Assembly: GCA_004154925.1 (NCBI GenBank)
Contig: QJNS01000187.1
Span: forward strand, 1-64,000
Length of the DNA: 64,000 nt
Origin: Monosporascus cannonballus
Lineage: Eukaryota; Ascomycota; Sordariomycetes; Xylariales
Reading direction: 5' to 3'
This document shows, piece by piece, positions 35,826-49,500 of this stretch. The notes beneath the pieces were generated by a model. That model searched no databases, was not told the DNA's origin, and was given only the letters and a program-made list of their open reading frames with translations. The first letter of the stretch is position 1. Every line of letters starts with the position of its first letter. The position numbers and the translations under genes are program-made.

Positions 35826-38180
35826 CGAATTATTTAAATATTTACTTACGTTAATAAAATTAATACACCTATTAATAGGTTTTAATAGATACTTAATTAT
35901 GTATTACGAAAATACTTTTATATTTTTATCTTTTATTGTCTTAATAATATCTTTATTTTTTCAAAAACGGAACAAATATATATAAAATATATTTATAAAA
36001 TTCTTTAAGTTTTACAAAACGCAAAAATATTTATTAATGCAAAAAAAAGCTAATTTTATGTATAAAAAATAAAGTATTTCAAATATATTACTATCTTAAA
36101 CTATATTAGTATAAATTTTAAAGAAATTATTATAGTTGTAAAATTATACACCTTAATTGGAATTAAAAAAATATAAATAATTTGTGGATTCGTTAATTAT
36201 TATAAAAAGCTTATTCGAAATTTTAATAAAATAATTATATATTTAATTAACTTTACGAAAGAGGAATTAAAATAAACGTCCAAAACAAGGAGAAATGTTT
36301 CAAAATATTAAAAATATAATTATTAATAAGTTAATATTAATTATATATAATTTAATACATTTTGTTAAATTAAAAACCGATATTTCGGATTATGTATTAA
36401 ATATAATAATTAGATTATAAAATAATTTCAGCAAATTACGTGTTCTTATTTTTTTTTATATAAAATAAAAGACGCCGAATATAATTACGGTATTCCAATT
36501 AAAAAATATGTGGTTATTATTATGGCTTATCAAAAGTTTAAATAGTTTTTAAAACAAAATCTATATTAAATTAAATTTTACACGAATTCTTAAAATGTTA
36601 TCGGTTTTATTATAATTAGGAAACTTATAAAACGATAATTAAAATATGTAAAATAATTAGCAAATTTTAATTTCGTAATTATTTATGAAAAAATTTAAAA
36701 AATACTAAAACTAATATTTTAAATAAACGACCAAATTTTAAAACAAATTAATTAAAATTAGTTATATAAGTTTTGATATTATTATAAAAAATATTTACGT
36801 TTATAACAAATTACGATAATTCGGAGAATATCTTTAAATATATATTAAAAAATCCAGTAATATATTAATAATTTCCCATAAAACCAAGAAACGGATAAAA
36901 TATAAATTTTAATAAAATACTAAAAGGGATTAATACAAAAAATACATAAATACCAGTTATATAAATATCTATAAATCTATGAAACCTTAAAATAATTTTA
37001 ATATATATTTCTTCTCTGAAAATAAAAATAATAACTTAAATTTCATAATAATAATAAAATGTTTTTAATAAGAGTAAAGTATAATAAAATAATTTTACCG
37101 AAAATTATAATTATTATTTATCGTAATACGATTATAATATATAATTATATTTCATTTTATTATTATCTTATTTATATTACAAGATTTTATTATAAAAATA
37201 TATTATAAACGCACTTTTATAATTATTAATTAATTTACGTAATACTTTTATTGTGTGAAATATTATAAAGATATAAACGCCAAATAAATAGCATATAATT
37301 TTTTAAATGTATTTATAATATATATGGAATACTAATAAAAATTGTTTAAATGGAGGGTCGGTATGTATATTGGGATTTGTAATAAAATTTAATAATTTGA
37401 AATCACTTAAACCTCAAATTATTTAATGTATTTAAATTTTAAATTAAAAAAGAAAATAAATAAAGAAAATTTTAAAAATTATTTTATAATATAATATTAA
37501 TTATGACTAAAATAATTAAGTTACAAAAATATTTATTACTCGATTAATATTTAATATTAATTATTATAAAATATCAAAATAATATCCGTAAACGTTAATT
37601 TTAATTTTATTCCTAAAACCTATAAAAGAATATGTAATAACAATTTAATTAATATTTAAATAATATTCATTTTCAAATAAATTAAATAATTATATTAAAA
37701 AATAAAATTAAGATTAAAATTTGTACGTATTTAATTTAATAAATATTATGATTAAACAAATTAACAAATTAATTTTCGAAAAAAGGAAAATATTAATTTT
37801 GATAATAAGAAATATGGAAATAAAACAATTTAATAAAAGTTCTATTTTAATTACATCGGTTTTTACAAAATCGCTAAAAATGGTTTACAAAATATGTAGT
37901 AATTAAATTTTTAATTTAAAATCAAATTTTATTTAATTTTCTATATTGTTTTATTCGAATTAATAATAAATATTATGGTAATATTTAAAAAGTTAAGATA
38001 ATATAAAAATAAAAAACGAATAATTATATAAGATAAAAAAATATTCGATACAAAAAACGGATTAATTTAATACCTAATTAAATAAAAAAAATCCGTATTT
38101 CGAAAATACCTAAGGATTTGTTAAAACTTTTATTGGCGCTTAATACCTATTGAAAAGCTTTTACCGGCGGCAACGAAATT
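35826..38180 (+). mobile_element. Chromodomain Ty3/gypsy element, copy C (5' truncated)
   Basis: Begins inside the RT domain, at the position equal to about 18930 of copy A, joined directly to the tail of copy B with no LTR between. RT active site CLNNIFIF at 35937-35960; integrase near 37,200; chromodomain near 38040-38165, ending YLLKSF. The sequence leaves the A alignment at about 38180, so the 3' tail and LTR are missing. Probably the host element of insertion B. Confidence 0.75.
37721..37906 (+). pseudogene. Copy C integrase C-terminal fragment (open for 61 codons)
   Basis: Lies in the coding strand and position of the gypsy integrase C-terminal domain. RKILILIIRNMEIKQFNKSS stands for the usual G..VWL..RN...KRP.KKLD block just before the GPF/Y motif. 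The frame shifts before the chromodomain. Confidence 0.6.
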
Positions 38181-38288
38181 GCTAAAAAGAGTTCCTTAAT
38201 TAAAACTTTTAAAGATAGATTAATTAAAAAGATTAATCAGCGGTATAAAGAGAAAGGTTTCCGCTTTTATGCGTATTTACTTATTTAA
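38163..38288 (+). other. Short open frame in weakly mutated DNA
   Basis: 41 codons without a start, ending TAA. Codon-like and lysine-rich (KTFKDRLIKKINQRYKEKGF). It begins where copy C loses similarity to the other copies. No domain recognised; could be chance. Confidence 0.3.
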
Positions 38289-38960
38289 TTTATTTATCAA
38301 TTAAAATTGGTAATTAATAATTTTAATTTTTTTAGGGTAAAAAAAACTTCTATAATAATAAAAATAAAAGGGAGAACTAATAAATTTATTAGTACTATAT
38401 TATTTATATATCAAATCCTTTTTTATTTTTTATGAAAAGCGTAAAAACATTTTTTAATAATAGTTTTTCACGATTTACATAATTTTCTTTTTTAATATGA
38501 TATAGAAAATTAATTAAAGCGCCAGAAATATTGTACCAACGAGGATTCTTCATATATTTATTATAATAACGAATTTGCTTCAATTATTTAATATTTAACA
38601 TTATTTTTAAAATACAACGTACATAGTATAACTTCAAAATAAAATATAACGATATAAGCAATTAAAAAATTTCAAGTTTTTTTTAAATTTAGATAATTGC
38701 GAAACTTAGAACTAATAATATAACTTATTATAATAGAAAATAATAACTTACTGGGAAAAAAATATTTTAAAGGTAAATATCTTAGAAACAAAATCGTATT
38801 ACGATTTCCCCCAAAATTAATTGCGAAAACGATCGGATCAACATAAGCTACTTCCGTAATTTAAATCTTTCTTAACGTTCAAATTTAAATAAACTTTTAT
38901 AAAATTAATTAAATTTAATAATATTATATTTTTAACGATATTAATATTTAATAAAAATTT
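38181..38960 (-). repeat. Unrecognised repeat U, copy 1
   Basis: Lies between copies C and D and matches neither. Its part from about 38745 to 38900 recurs inverted at about 30880-31016. It keeps more G/C-containing codons than its neighbours. It contains the palindromic core at about 38786-38802 and a short minus-strand ORF (38404-38553). Not assignable to a known family. Confidence 0.5.
38404..38553 (-). CDS. Short ORF of unknown function in repeat U
   Basis: 49 residues from ATG at 38553 to TAA at 38404, with no internal stop. It starts MKNPRWYNISGALINF and ends FIKNKKGFDI. It keeps Trp, Arg and Gly codons (TGG, CGT, GGC) that RIP normally destroys, so it is either young or spared. No domain was recognised. 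The frame upstream is also readable for 11 codons to a TAA, so this may be the 3' end of a longer, broken gene. Existence as a gene is doubtful. Confidence 0.35.
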   Translation of the reverse strand: MKNPRWYNISGALINFLYHIKKENYVNREKLLLKNVFTLFIKNKKGFDI

Positions 38961-38964
38961 AATT

Positions 38965-41900
38965 CCTTTATATAAATATATACGTTTATTATTTTTATAA
39001 TTTAAATAATATTAATTTATAATATTTATTAATAATAATTTATAATTGAAAGTATTTTTAATATTCTAAAACGTAATATATTATTTTATTTACTGCTTAA
39101 AATGCTATAATATTTTTTTAATATAAATTTGTACGATTAAAAGTTAATAATTAATTAAACCGTTTAATGATTGTAAAACCTTAAAAAATACTAATATATT
39201 TTAAACAAATGGTTAGAAAATACTACTAATAAATAAAAAAATATGTATTTCGAACTTTCTAATTAAAATAAACTATATTTTATATATTATAAATAACAAA
39301 AATATTTAATATACTTCGAATAAATACAGCTTATTTATTAAAATATTCTATATATATATAAAACGAAACCTAATACTTCTAATTAATATGGAAATAATAA
39401 AATAAATAAATAATAAATCAAATAACTTATATAGTTATAAAAACATTTTTTAATGTTTATTATTAATATAATTTTTATCCGTAAAAAAGTATTTTAATAT
39501 ATAAAAAAACTATTATTAAAAATTTTAATAAGTATTCATTTTTAATTAATATATATTATAAGTTTTCAAAAAATATTTTAAAAAAGTTAATATTTTATTA
39601 AATAATTATACTATGAAAAGAAATTGTAAATGATTTAATAAAATAATATATATTATACGAAATATAATTTTTGCAATAAAGTAAATAATAATAAATTTAT
39701 TGAAAATATTTATTATAATTTAAAAAATAAATATGCCGGCAAAAATAATAAATAAAATAAAACGGATTTAAAAAAATACAAAGAAATTATTTATAAAAGG
39801 ATAGAAAAAAAACAATTATAAAGAATTAAAAGAAGTCTCCAAAAAGACTTTAAATATAATAATAAGAACCGTTAATACATTTAATACCGGAAATATATAA
39901 ATCGAAAGATAATGATATATTATAATAATAAATTATAAATTTTAAACGAAAATCATATTATATCGAATTTTATTAATTAGTTCAAATTATTATAAAATTA
40001 TGAGTTAAGCCATTACAAATTTTTAATATCGTAAATAAAACATTTGTTTACGATAACAAAAATATTTAAAATCAAATTAATTATTTTAAAATCTTTATTT
40101 AAAGATTATATTAAGTAATTGATTTTTAAATCGTTTTATTTAGAAATTACAATATAAATTAAGGAGTATTAGAAATATACAAATACAAAATTGTATTATA
40201 CGGAAATATTAATTAGGAAAAATTATATTTATATATTATTAATAAATAGAAATTAAGAGTTTTATTTATTTAACTAAAAATAATAATATATACAAATATA
40301 AAAATAAAATAAATATCATATTCTTTAAAGGGATAAAAAATAAGAAAATTAAAAACTATAATCTATTATTATTATTATTAAAAGAAAATTTAAATATATA
40401 AATACTAATTTAAATTAATGATATAAAAAAATATAATTTTAATTAATATATTATTATAATATTATTAATATAAACGGTTTTACAAAAGGGAATTCGATTT
40501 AAAATTATTAAAACATAATAAATAAAATTACCAAATTTTTAAAACAATTTCTTTTTATGAAGTTTTTTGGGTTTTAATTTTAATAGAAATTGATGACACA
40601 TTTTTAAAAAAAATATGTCAAGTTTTTATTATAAAACATATAAATTTCGTTTTTAAAATTATTTATGAAACAATTATTATTCTGTATATTTATAATTAAT
40701 ATTAAATTACGACTTATAATGAATTATTTATAATAAAATAATTTATAAAAAGTAATTTTAAAAATATAAATAACTTTATTAAAATTAAGAGAAATATAAA
40801 TAAAAATTGATTTTAATATAAAATTTAAATTATTTCGGTTTTTAATAACATTAAAATAATTTTAACATATATTTATAATGTTTACACACATTATAAATTA
40901 TACATTATATAAAAGGTTTATTATTTATATCATATATTTTTTCGATAATGTTTACATATATTGAAAAGCGACAGAAATATTGGTAAAATATATTTATAAG
41001 TTAATGATATTTTATTAAATTTTATATTATTAATTAATACGAATAGAATTGATTTTATAAATTAAAAATAAAATACTTAAAAAATAATAGCTTAAAATAT
41101 ATTAAACTAAATATAAAAACATCGTTATACTTAACAAATATTAAATATAAACAATATTTCAAAAAAATATTAATAATTGTTTAAATTTATTAATTATTAT
41201 ACCAAATATATAAGAAACTTTACTAAAAATATTACATTGTTTGTTAAACTTATTAATATAAAAATTTAAATAAAAATATATATAAAAATATACTTTAAAA
41301 ATTTAAAAATATAATTATTAATAAATTAATATTAATTATATATAATTTAATATATTCTTAAATATTATATACAAATATTTTAAATTATATATTAAATATA
41401 ATAATTAAATAATGAAATTATAAAAATATATTATATTTTATTTGTTTTATAAATTAATAAAATGTAAATTTAATTATATTACTTTAAATAAAAAGTTTAT
41501 AATTATTATTATAGTTTTTCGAAATTTAAAATATTTTAAAAATAATCTTTTTAAATTAAAATTTATACAAAATATTAAAATTATGTCCTTTTTACTATAA
41601 TTAAAATATATATAAAATTATGTGTATAATTAAAAAAATAAGAAAATTTAATTTTATTAATATTTATTAAATATTTAAAAAACAATAAAATAAATATTTT
41701 TAATAAATAACTAAATTTCGAAAACTAATTAATTATTAATAATTAGATTTTTTGGAATATTACGTAATATATATATTTAAATTTATATTAAATTATAATT
41801 ATTTATATTATATTACACAATATATATTATGATATTTAAATATATAATCATAATTTATTAAATATAAAAAAAATAAATATTTAAAATAAATATTAACTAA

Positions 41901-42370
41901 ATTTAATACAAAATATAAAATAATATTAATAATGTAAATATTTAAAAATTTATAAATTTTTAAAATGATTTTAACGTATTTATTTTTATATTAAAATAAC
42001 ATTAATAATTCTGAAAATATAATAATAATATATTTTTAGAATTAAATTAAAATATAAAAATAAAAATAATAATGAAAATTAAAATAATTATTATTGCAAA
42101 ATTCTTAATTAAATTTTATTTATTTAAAAATTTAATATTAAAAATATATTACGAAAATATGTTCGTAATCGTAAATAACTGTCAGAAATTTTGTTATTTT
42201 TTATTTTATTAAAGAAATATTAATGCTAAATAAATAATATATATATTTTTTATAAATATTTTTAATATAACGTATTATATAAATCAATTAAATATATAAA
42301 TAAATTAAATATTGTTTTTATAAATTATTATTTAATATTAAATATATATTTTTTAATAATTACGATATAA
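38965..42370 (+). mobile_element. Chromodomain Ty3/gypsy element, copy D (truncated both ends)
   Basis: Starts inside an LTR (38965-39146, matching the last about 170 bp of 8234-8565). The gag part is mostly deleted. It continues with pol: RT active site FFDNVYIY at 40937-40960, and an integrase start (FVIVNNCQKF for FVIVDR.TK.) near 42140-42180. Similarity ends at about 42370, so the integrase end, chromodomain and right LTR are absent. D lacks the nested gypsy-2 element and so gives the un-interrupted sequence used to check copy A. Confidence 0.75.
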
Positions 42371-43079
42371 AATGGTTTAGAAAATATTAAAAATAAACTT
42401 TGCCGTTCAATTTAAAAATAATTGGAGGATTAATTATAAAAACTTTAATTTTATGTATAATATTTTTCTTTTATGTTAAAAACGTAATATAATAATATAT
42501 ATATTTAAGCCGATATTATTTTTCTTTTATATAAATTAATATTAACCGATAAACAGATCGAAAATTAAAAACATCCATAATTTAAATATATAAAGGTTTT
42601 TTACTTAGTTTTAATACGTTAAAAATATGCCAAATATATTATTTACGTAATATATTATAATAAATATTAGGAATAATTAGATATTTAAATTTATTAAATA
42701 ATAAACAAAACCTTAAAACGTATTTAAATAAATTAATGAATAATTTAAAACTTTAATAAAAAATGCGAAAACTATTTTAGAAATAATTTACACTTATGCG
42801 GACTAAAATTATACTATATAATATTATAAAAGAAAATATTTAAAAATTTAATAAAATACAATATTTAAAAAAATTTATTACAATAAAATATAATTATTAT
42901 TAACGTTAAAAATATAAAGGATTTGAATAAACTTGATAAGGAAATTAAACATAATTTATAATAATATAAGTTATTAATTTTTAAAATTTAACTTTATTTT
43001 TATTAATTACTTTTATTAAAAAGAATTACTTTTGTTGTTAATTCTCCGATAATCTATTTTTATTTAACTAAAAGTTTGT

Positions 43080-44010
43080 TGTAAATAAATATAGCTAAAT
43101 AATACATGAATAAAGTTTAAAATTATTTAAATATTTCGATAAATATAATAAAATATATATTAAAAGTTTAATATTTTTTTTCTATTTTTAATGGTTATAA
43201 AAATTATTATTCGATAAATTTCGGAGAGTATTTTTTAAATAATAATATTATTATACTTTATATATTTACCTATTTTTCTTATCGGTTTTAATTTTTTAAC
43301 GTATTTTCTTTTTACATATTAGAATACCTTTATTTATTATATATCGAAAAACCTATACGCTAATACGTTATTTATATTACCAAAAAGGATTCTATCGCCC
43401 GTTTTTATAAAGTATGTGAAATTATAATAACGATTAATAATATTAAATCTGGATTTATAAAAACGAAATTTATTCTATTTGATATTAATCGCATTCTCTC
43501 TTAATTAAAAATTTTGTTTCTATTTATACTGATTTTTTATTATTTACCTTTACAAATTTCGTTATTTCGGTATTTGCAAAAATCCTTAGATATATTATTA
43601 AAATAACTTAATATTTTTATATAAATTCGTTTTATTTTAAAATGAAAATAATTATTTTTATAAAACGAATTATTGTTATGGCACGAAAACAAAAGAATAA
43701 TTATTATATTATTAAAAGTATAATGTTATTAACTTTAATATTAATTATTGTATTTTAAGTTATATATTTACGAAATATCAATTAATATCATAATAATTTC
43801 TTCCTTAATAAATATAGAAAAATTACAAATATATGTTTTTAAAAAGGATTTATTTTAAGAAAACATAAATCTTTATAATTACGAAAAAAATACTAAATAA
43901 TTATAATTAATAATATTAAAATTAATTATCGCAAAGGGGTTTCAACGGAAAAAGCAAGATATAATATTTACAATAAATTAAAATATAATACGCATATTTA
44001 TCAACAATAT
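43080..44010 (+). pseudogene. pogo/Fot-like DDE transposase remnant F1
   Basis: Motifs of the fungal pogo (Fot1-type Tc1/mariner) transposase read in order: SLKLFKYFDKY at 43114-43146 (for GL.WL..FDK.T), an eroded DGH.SH site near 43180-43205, NNNIIILYIFTYFSYRF near 43230-43290 (for the NNII.L..PPHSSH.LQPLD block), NIKSGFIKTKFILFDINRIL at 43438-43497 (for the NI...FR..GL.PFDP..VLS block), and a C-terminal CCHC zinc knuckle at 43960-44001 with three Cys and its His turned to Tyr. The upstream limit is uncertain: similarity to pogo could not be read in 42,380-43,080, although that length would fit the N-terminal half. Shares all blocks with F2. Confidence 0.78.
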
Positions 44011-45611
44011 AAATACGTTTAATAATAAAACATCCAATTCATTTAAATCAATTTATCATAGTATAATTATATTGTTTTAATTTTTTATTGCGAAATACCA
44101 CACAATATATAACTCATATATATATTTAACGTATTAATATATCATGTTATTTTTTTAAATATTTTATATAAAGTTTTCAAAAAGATTTTATATTTAATTC
44201 TAATTTTAATTAAAAAAGAACTTTAAACTTCCTATAAAAACATTGAAAAATAATTTAATATTAATCCTTTTCCGTATTTAAATATAAACAATTAATAATA
44301 ATGAATTATATTTGTTATTAAATTGAATTCTTTTAAAAGAAATAAAAATAATTTTTAAAATAAATAATAATATTTATTATAATGTAATTTTTTATAAATT
44401 AATTAACTCTTAATAAAGCTTAATAAAGAAAATAACTTAAAATTAATAAAACTTAAAATCTTAAAATTTTTATTCTAATATTTAAATGTAAAAAAGTTTA
44501 ATATCTTTGATATGTTTTTTTATATTTTTTTCGATTTATTAAAATTAAAATCAAAATATGCTCTTTTATTTTATCTTGATAAACGCATTTTTTGTTCTAT
44601 ATATGATTAGTAATAAATATTAATTTATTTTAAAAATTCAATATTCCTTATATTTTGAATTTTTAACAATTAAATTTACATAATTAATTATATTGCCGTT
44701 AATATTATTGAAATCAAATAAATAATTATATTAGAATCTTATTAATGCTCAAGTTCTAATTTTAAGAATATATTTTTTGTTGAATTATGTCGTAAATTTC
44801 AAATATATATCATCTTTTTATATTTTTAAATTAATATATTATATACCTATATTTTTACGGCTTTAATTCTTTAAAAATTATAACTAAAACATAATTTCAT
44901 AAAAAATTAATTTCTAAATAATTTTTTAAAATAATAATATTTTACAACAATTTTAATATTATTAATATTTCTTATATTTATGAACACATAAAACATAATA
45001 TATATTTTTCCAGTTTTATTACCGTAATTATAATTATTTATCATTTTAAATAAAGTCTTATGGCCTTTAAATATATATTAAAAGAAGGAAAATTATTATA
45101 ATAATTAAGTAGTATATTTTCTTACGTTATTAAATAAATTTAAATAAAAATACATTTTAAATTATTAAAACTAAATAAGTTATATTATAATATAAAAAGC
45201 AAATATCGAAATAAAAAATCTACTTTAATTATATTTATAATATTAAACTTTAATAAGTAAACACTACAAAATATTATAAATAATAATATTGGATTCTAAA
45301 ATTAAATGTATAAAAATAAAGTTTTTTAATATATATATAAAATTCGGATTTTTAAATTAATTCAGGCTAATCATAGGCGTAATAATTTATATTATTTTAA
45401 TATATACTTTAAATTAGATTGTACTTTTAAAATAATTTTAATATTAAATTTGTTTATCAATATATCAAATAAATTTATCGGATAACCAAATTTACCAAAT
45501 AACTTATAATATCTTTTAATTATTTAGCTTTATCTTATTATTATTTAATATTAATAATATTAGAAGCATATAAAAAAATTAAAATAAACTTAATTATCTA
45601 AATTAAAAAAG
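44011..45611. other. AT-rich stretch, nothing recognised
   Basis: Strongly AT-rich and RIP-like. No LTR, domain motif or match to the other families in the window was seen. It may hold remnants too eroded to read. Confidence 0.5.
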
Positions 45612-45999
45612 TAAACCGTCATATTTAATTATATAATATTTAATTTAATATATAAAATTACTTATTTTATTTTGTGCGAATAATATATTAGTAAAGTTTT
45701 TAAAACGGATAATATTTTTAATTTAAAATAATTAATATTAATATATTTTGTAATTTAAAATTATTTAAATTATAAAATGAATAAATATATATATACATAT
45801 ATTTTAACTTAAAGTAATTTAACTGTTTGAATCTTTTAACTTATTAAATTCTTTCAATTTTTTGCCGGCTTAAAAACCCTAAAATATGTAATATTTTAAA
45901 GTTTTTAAGTTAGTTACGTAATATTTTAGGTAATGTTATAATTATTATTTTGGTAAATCCCACCGTCCGTAAAATAACCAAAACTGTTAAATTATAATA
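45612..45999 (-). repeat. Copy E 3' LTR
   Basis: On the minus strand starts TATTATAATTTAACAG, keeping ACGGACGGTGGGATTTACC with little mutation, and ends near GGTTTA. A purine tract (GAAAAAGAAA on the minus strand) precedes it. Confidence 0.72.
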
Positions 46000-46559
46000 C
46001 GATTTCTTTTTCAGAGTTCTTATTTTTAAAAATTAAATTATTTATTTATCGATTTTGATATATAATTTCTTTTTTTGAAATTTAGGATATTAAGTTACGT
46101 TAAAACTTTTTTTTTATAAATATATAAACGGCTCTTTTTAAAAAATATTAAACGTTTTACTTTTAAAATACCTTTTTGTTTTAACTATAAAGAAAATATA
46201 AAATATAATATTATAAGGAATGTTTTACAGAATATACGTTATATCCATTATGGCGATAATTATAATATTTTTTATCTTTTAAGAATTACATATAAACGTT
46301 TTTTAAAATAAAAAAGATTATTTTGAAACTTAAAATAAATAAGCCCGCAAAATATTACGAATAATTATTAATAAATGAAATTATTTATAAAAACAATAAC
46401 GGTTATTCCGTTACCACAATATCGAAATATTTCGTTAAAATATTAAAAGTGCAAAATTTAAGGCAAAGTTTAAGCGGTTCGAAAAAAAATAGAAATAATT
46501 CAAGGCTGCTATTATAATTAATACATTAAGGCAAACCGGGATTAATTAGCTTAATATTC

Positions 46560-49500
46560 CGGTTATTAATTAATTAATTATTAATTAAAATATACTTATT
46601 ATTATTAGTAAATATTTTTTAATAAATATTAAGCGTTAATAAAAGTTTTAACAGATTTCCCGGTATTTTAAGAACCCGGGTACATTTTATATTTAATTAA
46701 ACTTTAAACAAATTTATTTTTTTTACCTTATATAATTATTTATCCTTTATTTTTATATTATTTTATCCTTTACGTATTACGATAATATCTGCGCTTAATT
46801 CGATGTAAAAAAGATATAAGAAATTAAATAGAATTTAACCTTTAGCAAAAGTTTAATTAATAATTATTTTTCAAAATCTTTTTAGTTATTTTATATAAAC
46901 TGATATATTTAACGTCGAGTTTTTACTTAATCATTTTATTTAAAGTTTTGTATAATTAAAAACATGTTCCCCGGTTTTTAATAATTAATATTTTTAATCT
47001 TTTCTAATTAAAATATTTACTTATTTAATTACATAAAACTTTGCTTTTAATATAATTATTTAAGTTATTTTAACGTAAATATTATTTTAATATTAATTAA
47101 ATTATCATTATATAGTTTAGGAAAATTGTGAAAAATAAAATCAAATTTAAAAACTTTAAATATTATTTTGATTATCTTATAATGATTAATATTATAAATT
47201 AATTAAGTAATAAATAACTTTTTAACATAATTATTTTATTCGCAATTAATGTAATATCATAAATAAATTTTAAAATTTGGTTTATTTATCTTATTTATTT
47301 ATCTATTTAAAGTTTCATGACACTAAATAATGTATGGTTTAAACCGATGTATATTATTAGGTTTTATTAAAATATAAATTCAAATATTGATCCTTGATGT
47401 AGTATAATTTATGTTTATAATCCGTATGTAATAAAAATATATTTTCAAAAAAATATCGGTTATTTATTCGATATTTATATTTTTATAATATAATAAAAAA
47501 TAAGAAGATTTTGTTTATCGATTAAGGATAATAATAATATTATCATAATATATTCTTATAACTAGATTTTGTAATATACGGAATTTAATAATAAAATTAA
47601 GTATAATTAAATAGTATAATTATTTTACGATTAATAATAATTATAATTTTCTATCTAACTTATATTATCGTATTTTAATCTTATTATAAAAGTTGCATTA
47701 CCGCCGTACCTTTTAAACCGTTATTTCTATTTTAAAATAAATATATATATATATATTAAAACCGTTTTCTGGTTTTATAAATCCTTAAATATCTATTTAA
47801 TTAATATTCGTATATTTCTTATACTAAGTCCTTTTAATATTTTGCTAAAACTTATATTTTGTCAGTTTTTGTATCTTTTAAAAAACCGTCGTTATATTAT
47901 TAGATTTTTAAATATGTATTAAAAGATATTACAGGAATTATCGTAATGTATTACGGGTATAAATATGTTTTTTAAAAGTAATACAAATAATATAATTAAT
48001 TTTAATTATATTCTTTTCGAAATTTAATAATTTGCTTAAAATATTAAAATTTACCATTTTAAGCCTTTTTTATAAATACTAATAAAATTAACATTTATTA
48101 ATTTTAATATATATCTTTATTATTGTGCGAAAGTGTTTTAGTTATAATAAAAGAGATAAAATATTAATAATTCGTATAAGCCTTAATTTAGTATAAATTC
48201 TCTTTTAAAAAATATTGAAATTTTCAAAATATAACAATAATAGTTATAAATCTTTTATTTTGAATACCGTAATTAAATTGGGCTTTTTTAATTTATATAA
48301 AGAATTTAATAAAGCATAATTTGTTTTAATTATTTCGTTATACGATTATTATATTTAATACATAATTCGAAATATTGTTTTTAATTTAACGGAATAAATT
48401 AAATTATATATAATTAGTATTAATTTATTAATAAGTATATCCTTAATTTCTTCAACCGCCCCTTTATTTCGGACATTTATTTAAACTTTCTTTCTTTACA
48501 TAATTATGTAAAAATATATTTATGTTATTAATACTTTGAATAGACTTTTTTTTAAAAATTAACCAATCCAAAAAATATTTATATTTTTTAACCATTATTA
48601 AAATTTGAAATTTTATATTTATAACGTTTATTTTAAGATTTATTATATGATATTTTAAAATAGTAATATTTTTTAGTTATTTCATTTTATATACGTAAAA
48701 TTAATCCTTTTTGTATTAATAAATAATTTTACGTTTTATAAAACTTAAAATATTTATAAATATATTTTATATATGTTTTCTTTATTTTTTTAGAAATAAA
48801 CCTATAATAAAAATAATATATAATAAAGATGTCGAAATGTTTTAATAATATATAAGTGTGTATTTATTAAAAATATTAATATATTGATAAATTTTATTAA
48901 TATAACTAAATATTTAGACAAATTATGTTTCATCTTAAAAATTATTTTTTATTTATGTTCTTTTAATTAAAATAAGATTATATTTACTTTTATAATTAAA
49001 TATTATAAATTATTTAATGGCATAAAATGGGTTTCTTATTTTTATAATTAAAAGTGATAATATTTAATTTTTAATAATAATATCGTTTAATTATTAATAA
49101 TTAATCCCAAATTGTATTCTTTTACTGTTTTTTAATATAAAACATATTAGGTATTTTATTTAGAATTTCGAAAATTAAATATACACTTTTTCTAATCGAT
49201 TTTGTAAATATTCGTTTTAAAAACGTATAATATATTTCTGTTCAATTTGTATATAACGTAAAGTTTTATCGAAAGTCCTTTCTTAAAAATGATTTTATAA
49301 ATTTATTCCGTATATTTTGATTACTTCGTATTAAACCTTTTCTTAAAATGTTACTTATATCGGTAGTATTAAAATAATATATTAATTATATTTTTTAACT
49401 TTTAATGTTATTATTTTAAATTATTATTTAATTAGTTTAATTTTATTTTAATAATAATAATAATACGTTATATTTTTTTAAAAAAAATATTTATTTTATT

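Noticed and set aside
32850..35830. Identical 5' deletion breakpoint in copies B and C
   Set aside because: On closer alignment B joins pol about 70 bp further upstream than C, so the breakpoints differ.
38787..39146. Full LTR shared between copies C and D
   Set aside because: The TATTACGATTT start at 38787 resembles the family LTR, but the sequence up to about 38960 instead matches, inverted, 30880-31016. Only 38965-39146 is true LTR.
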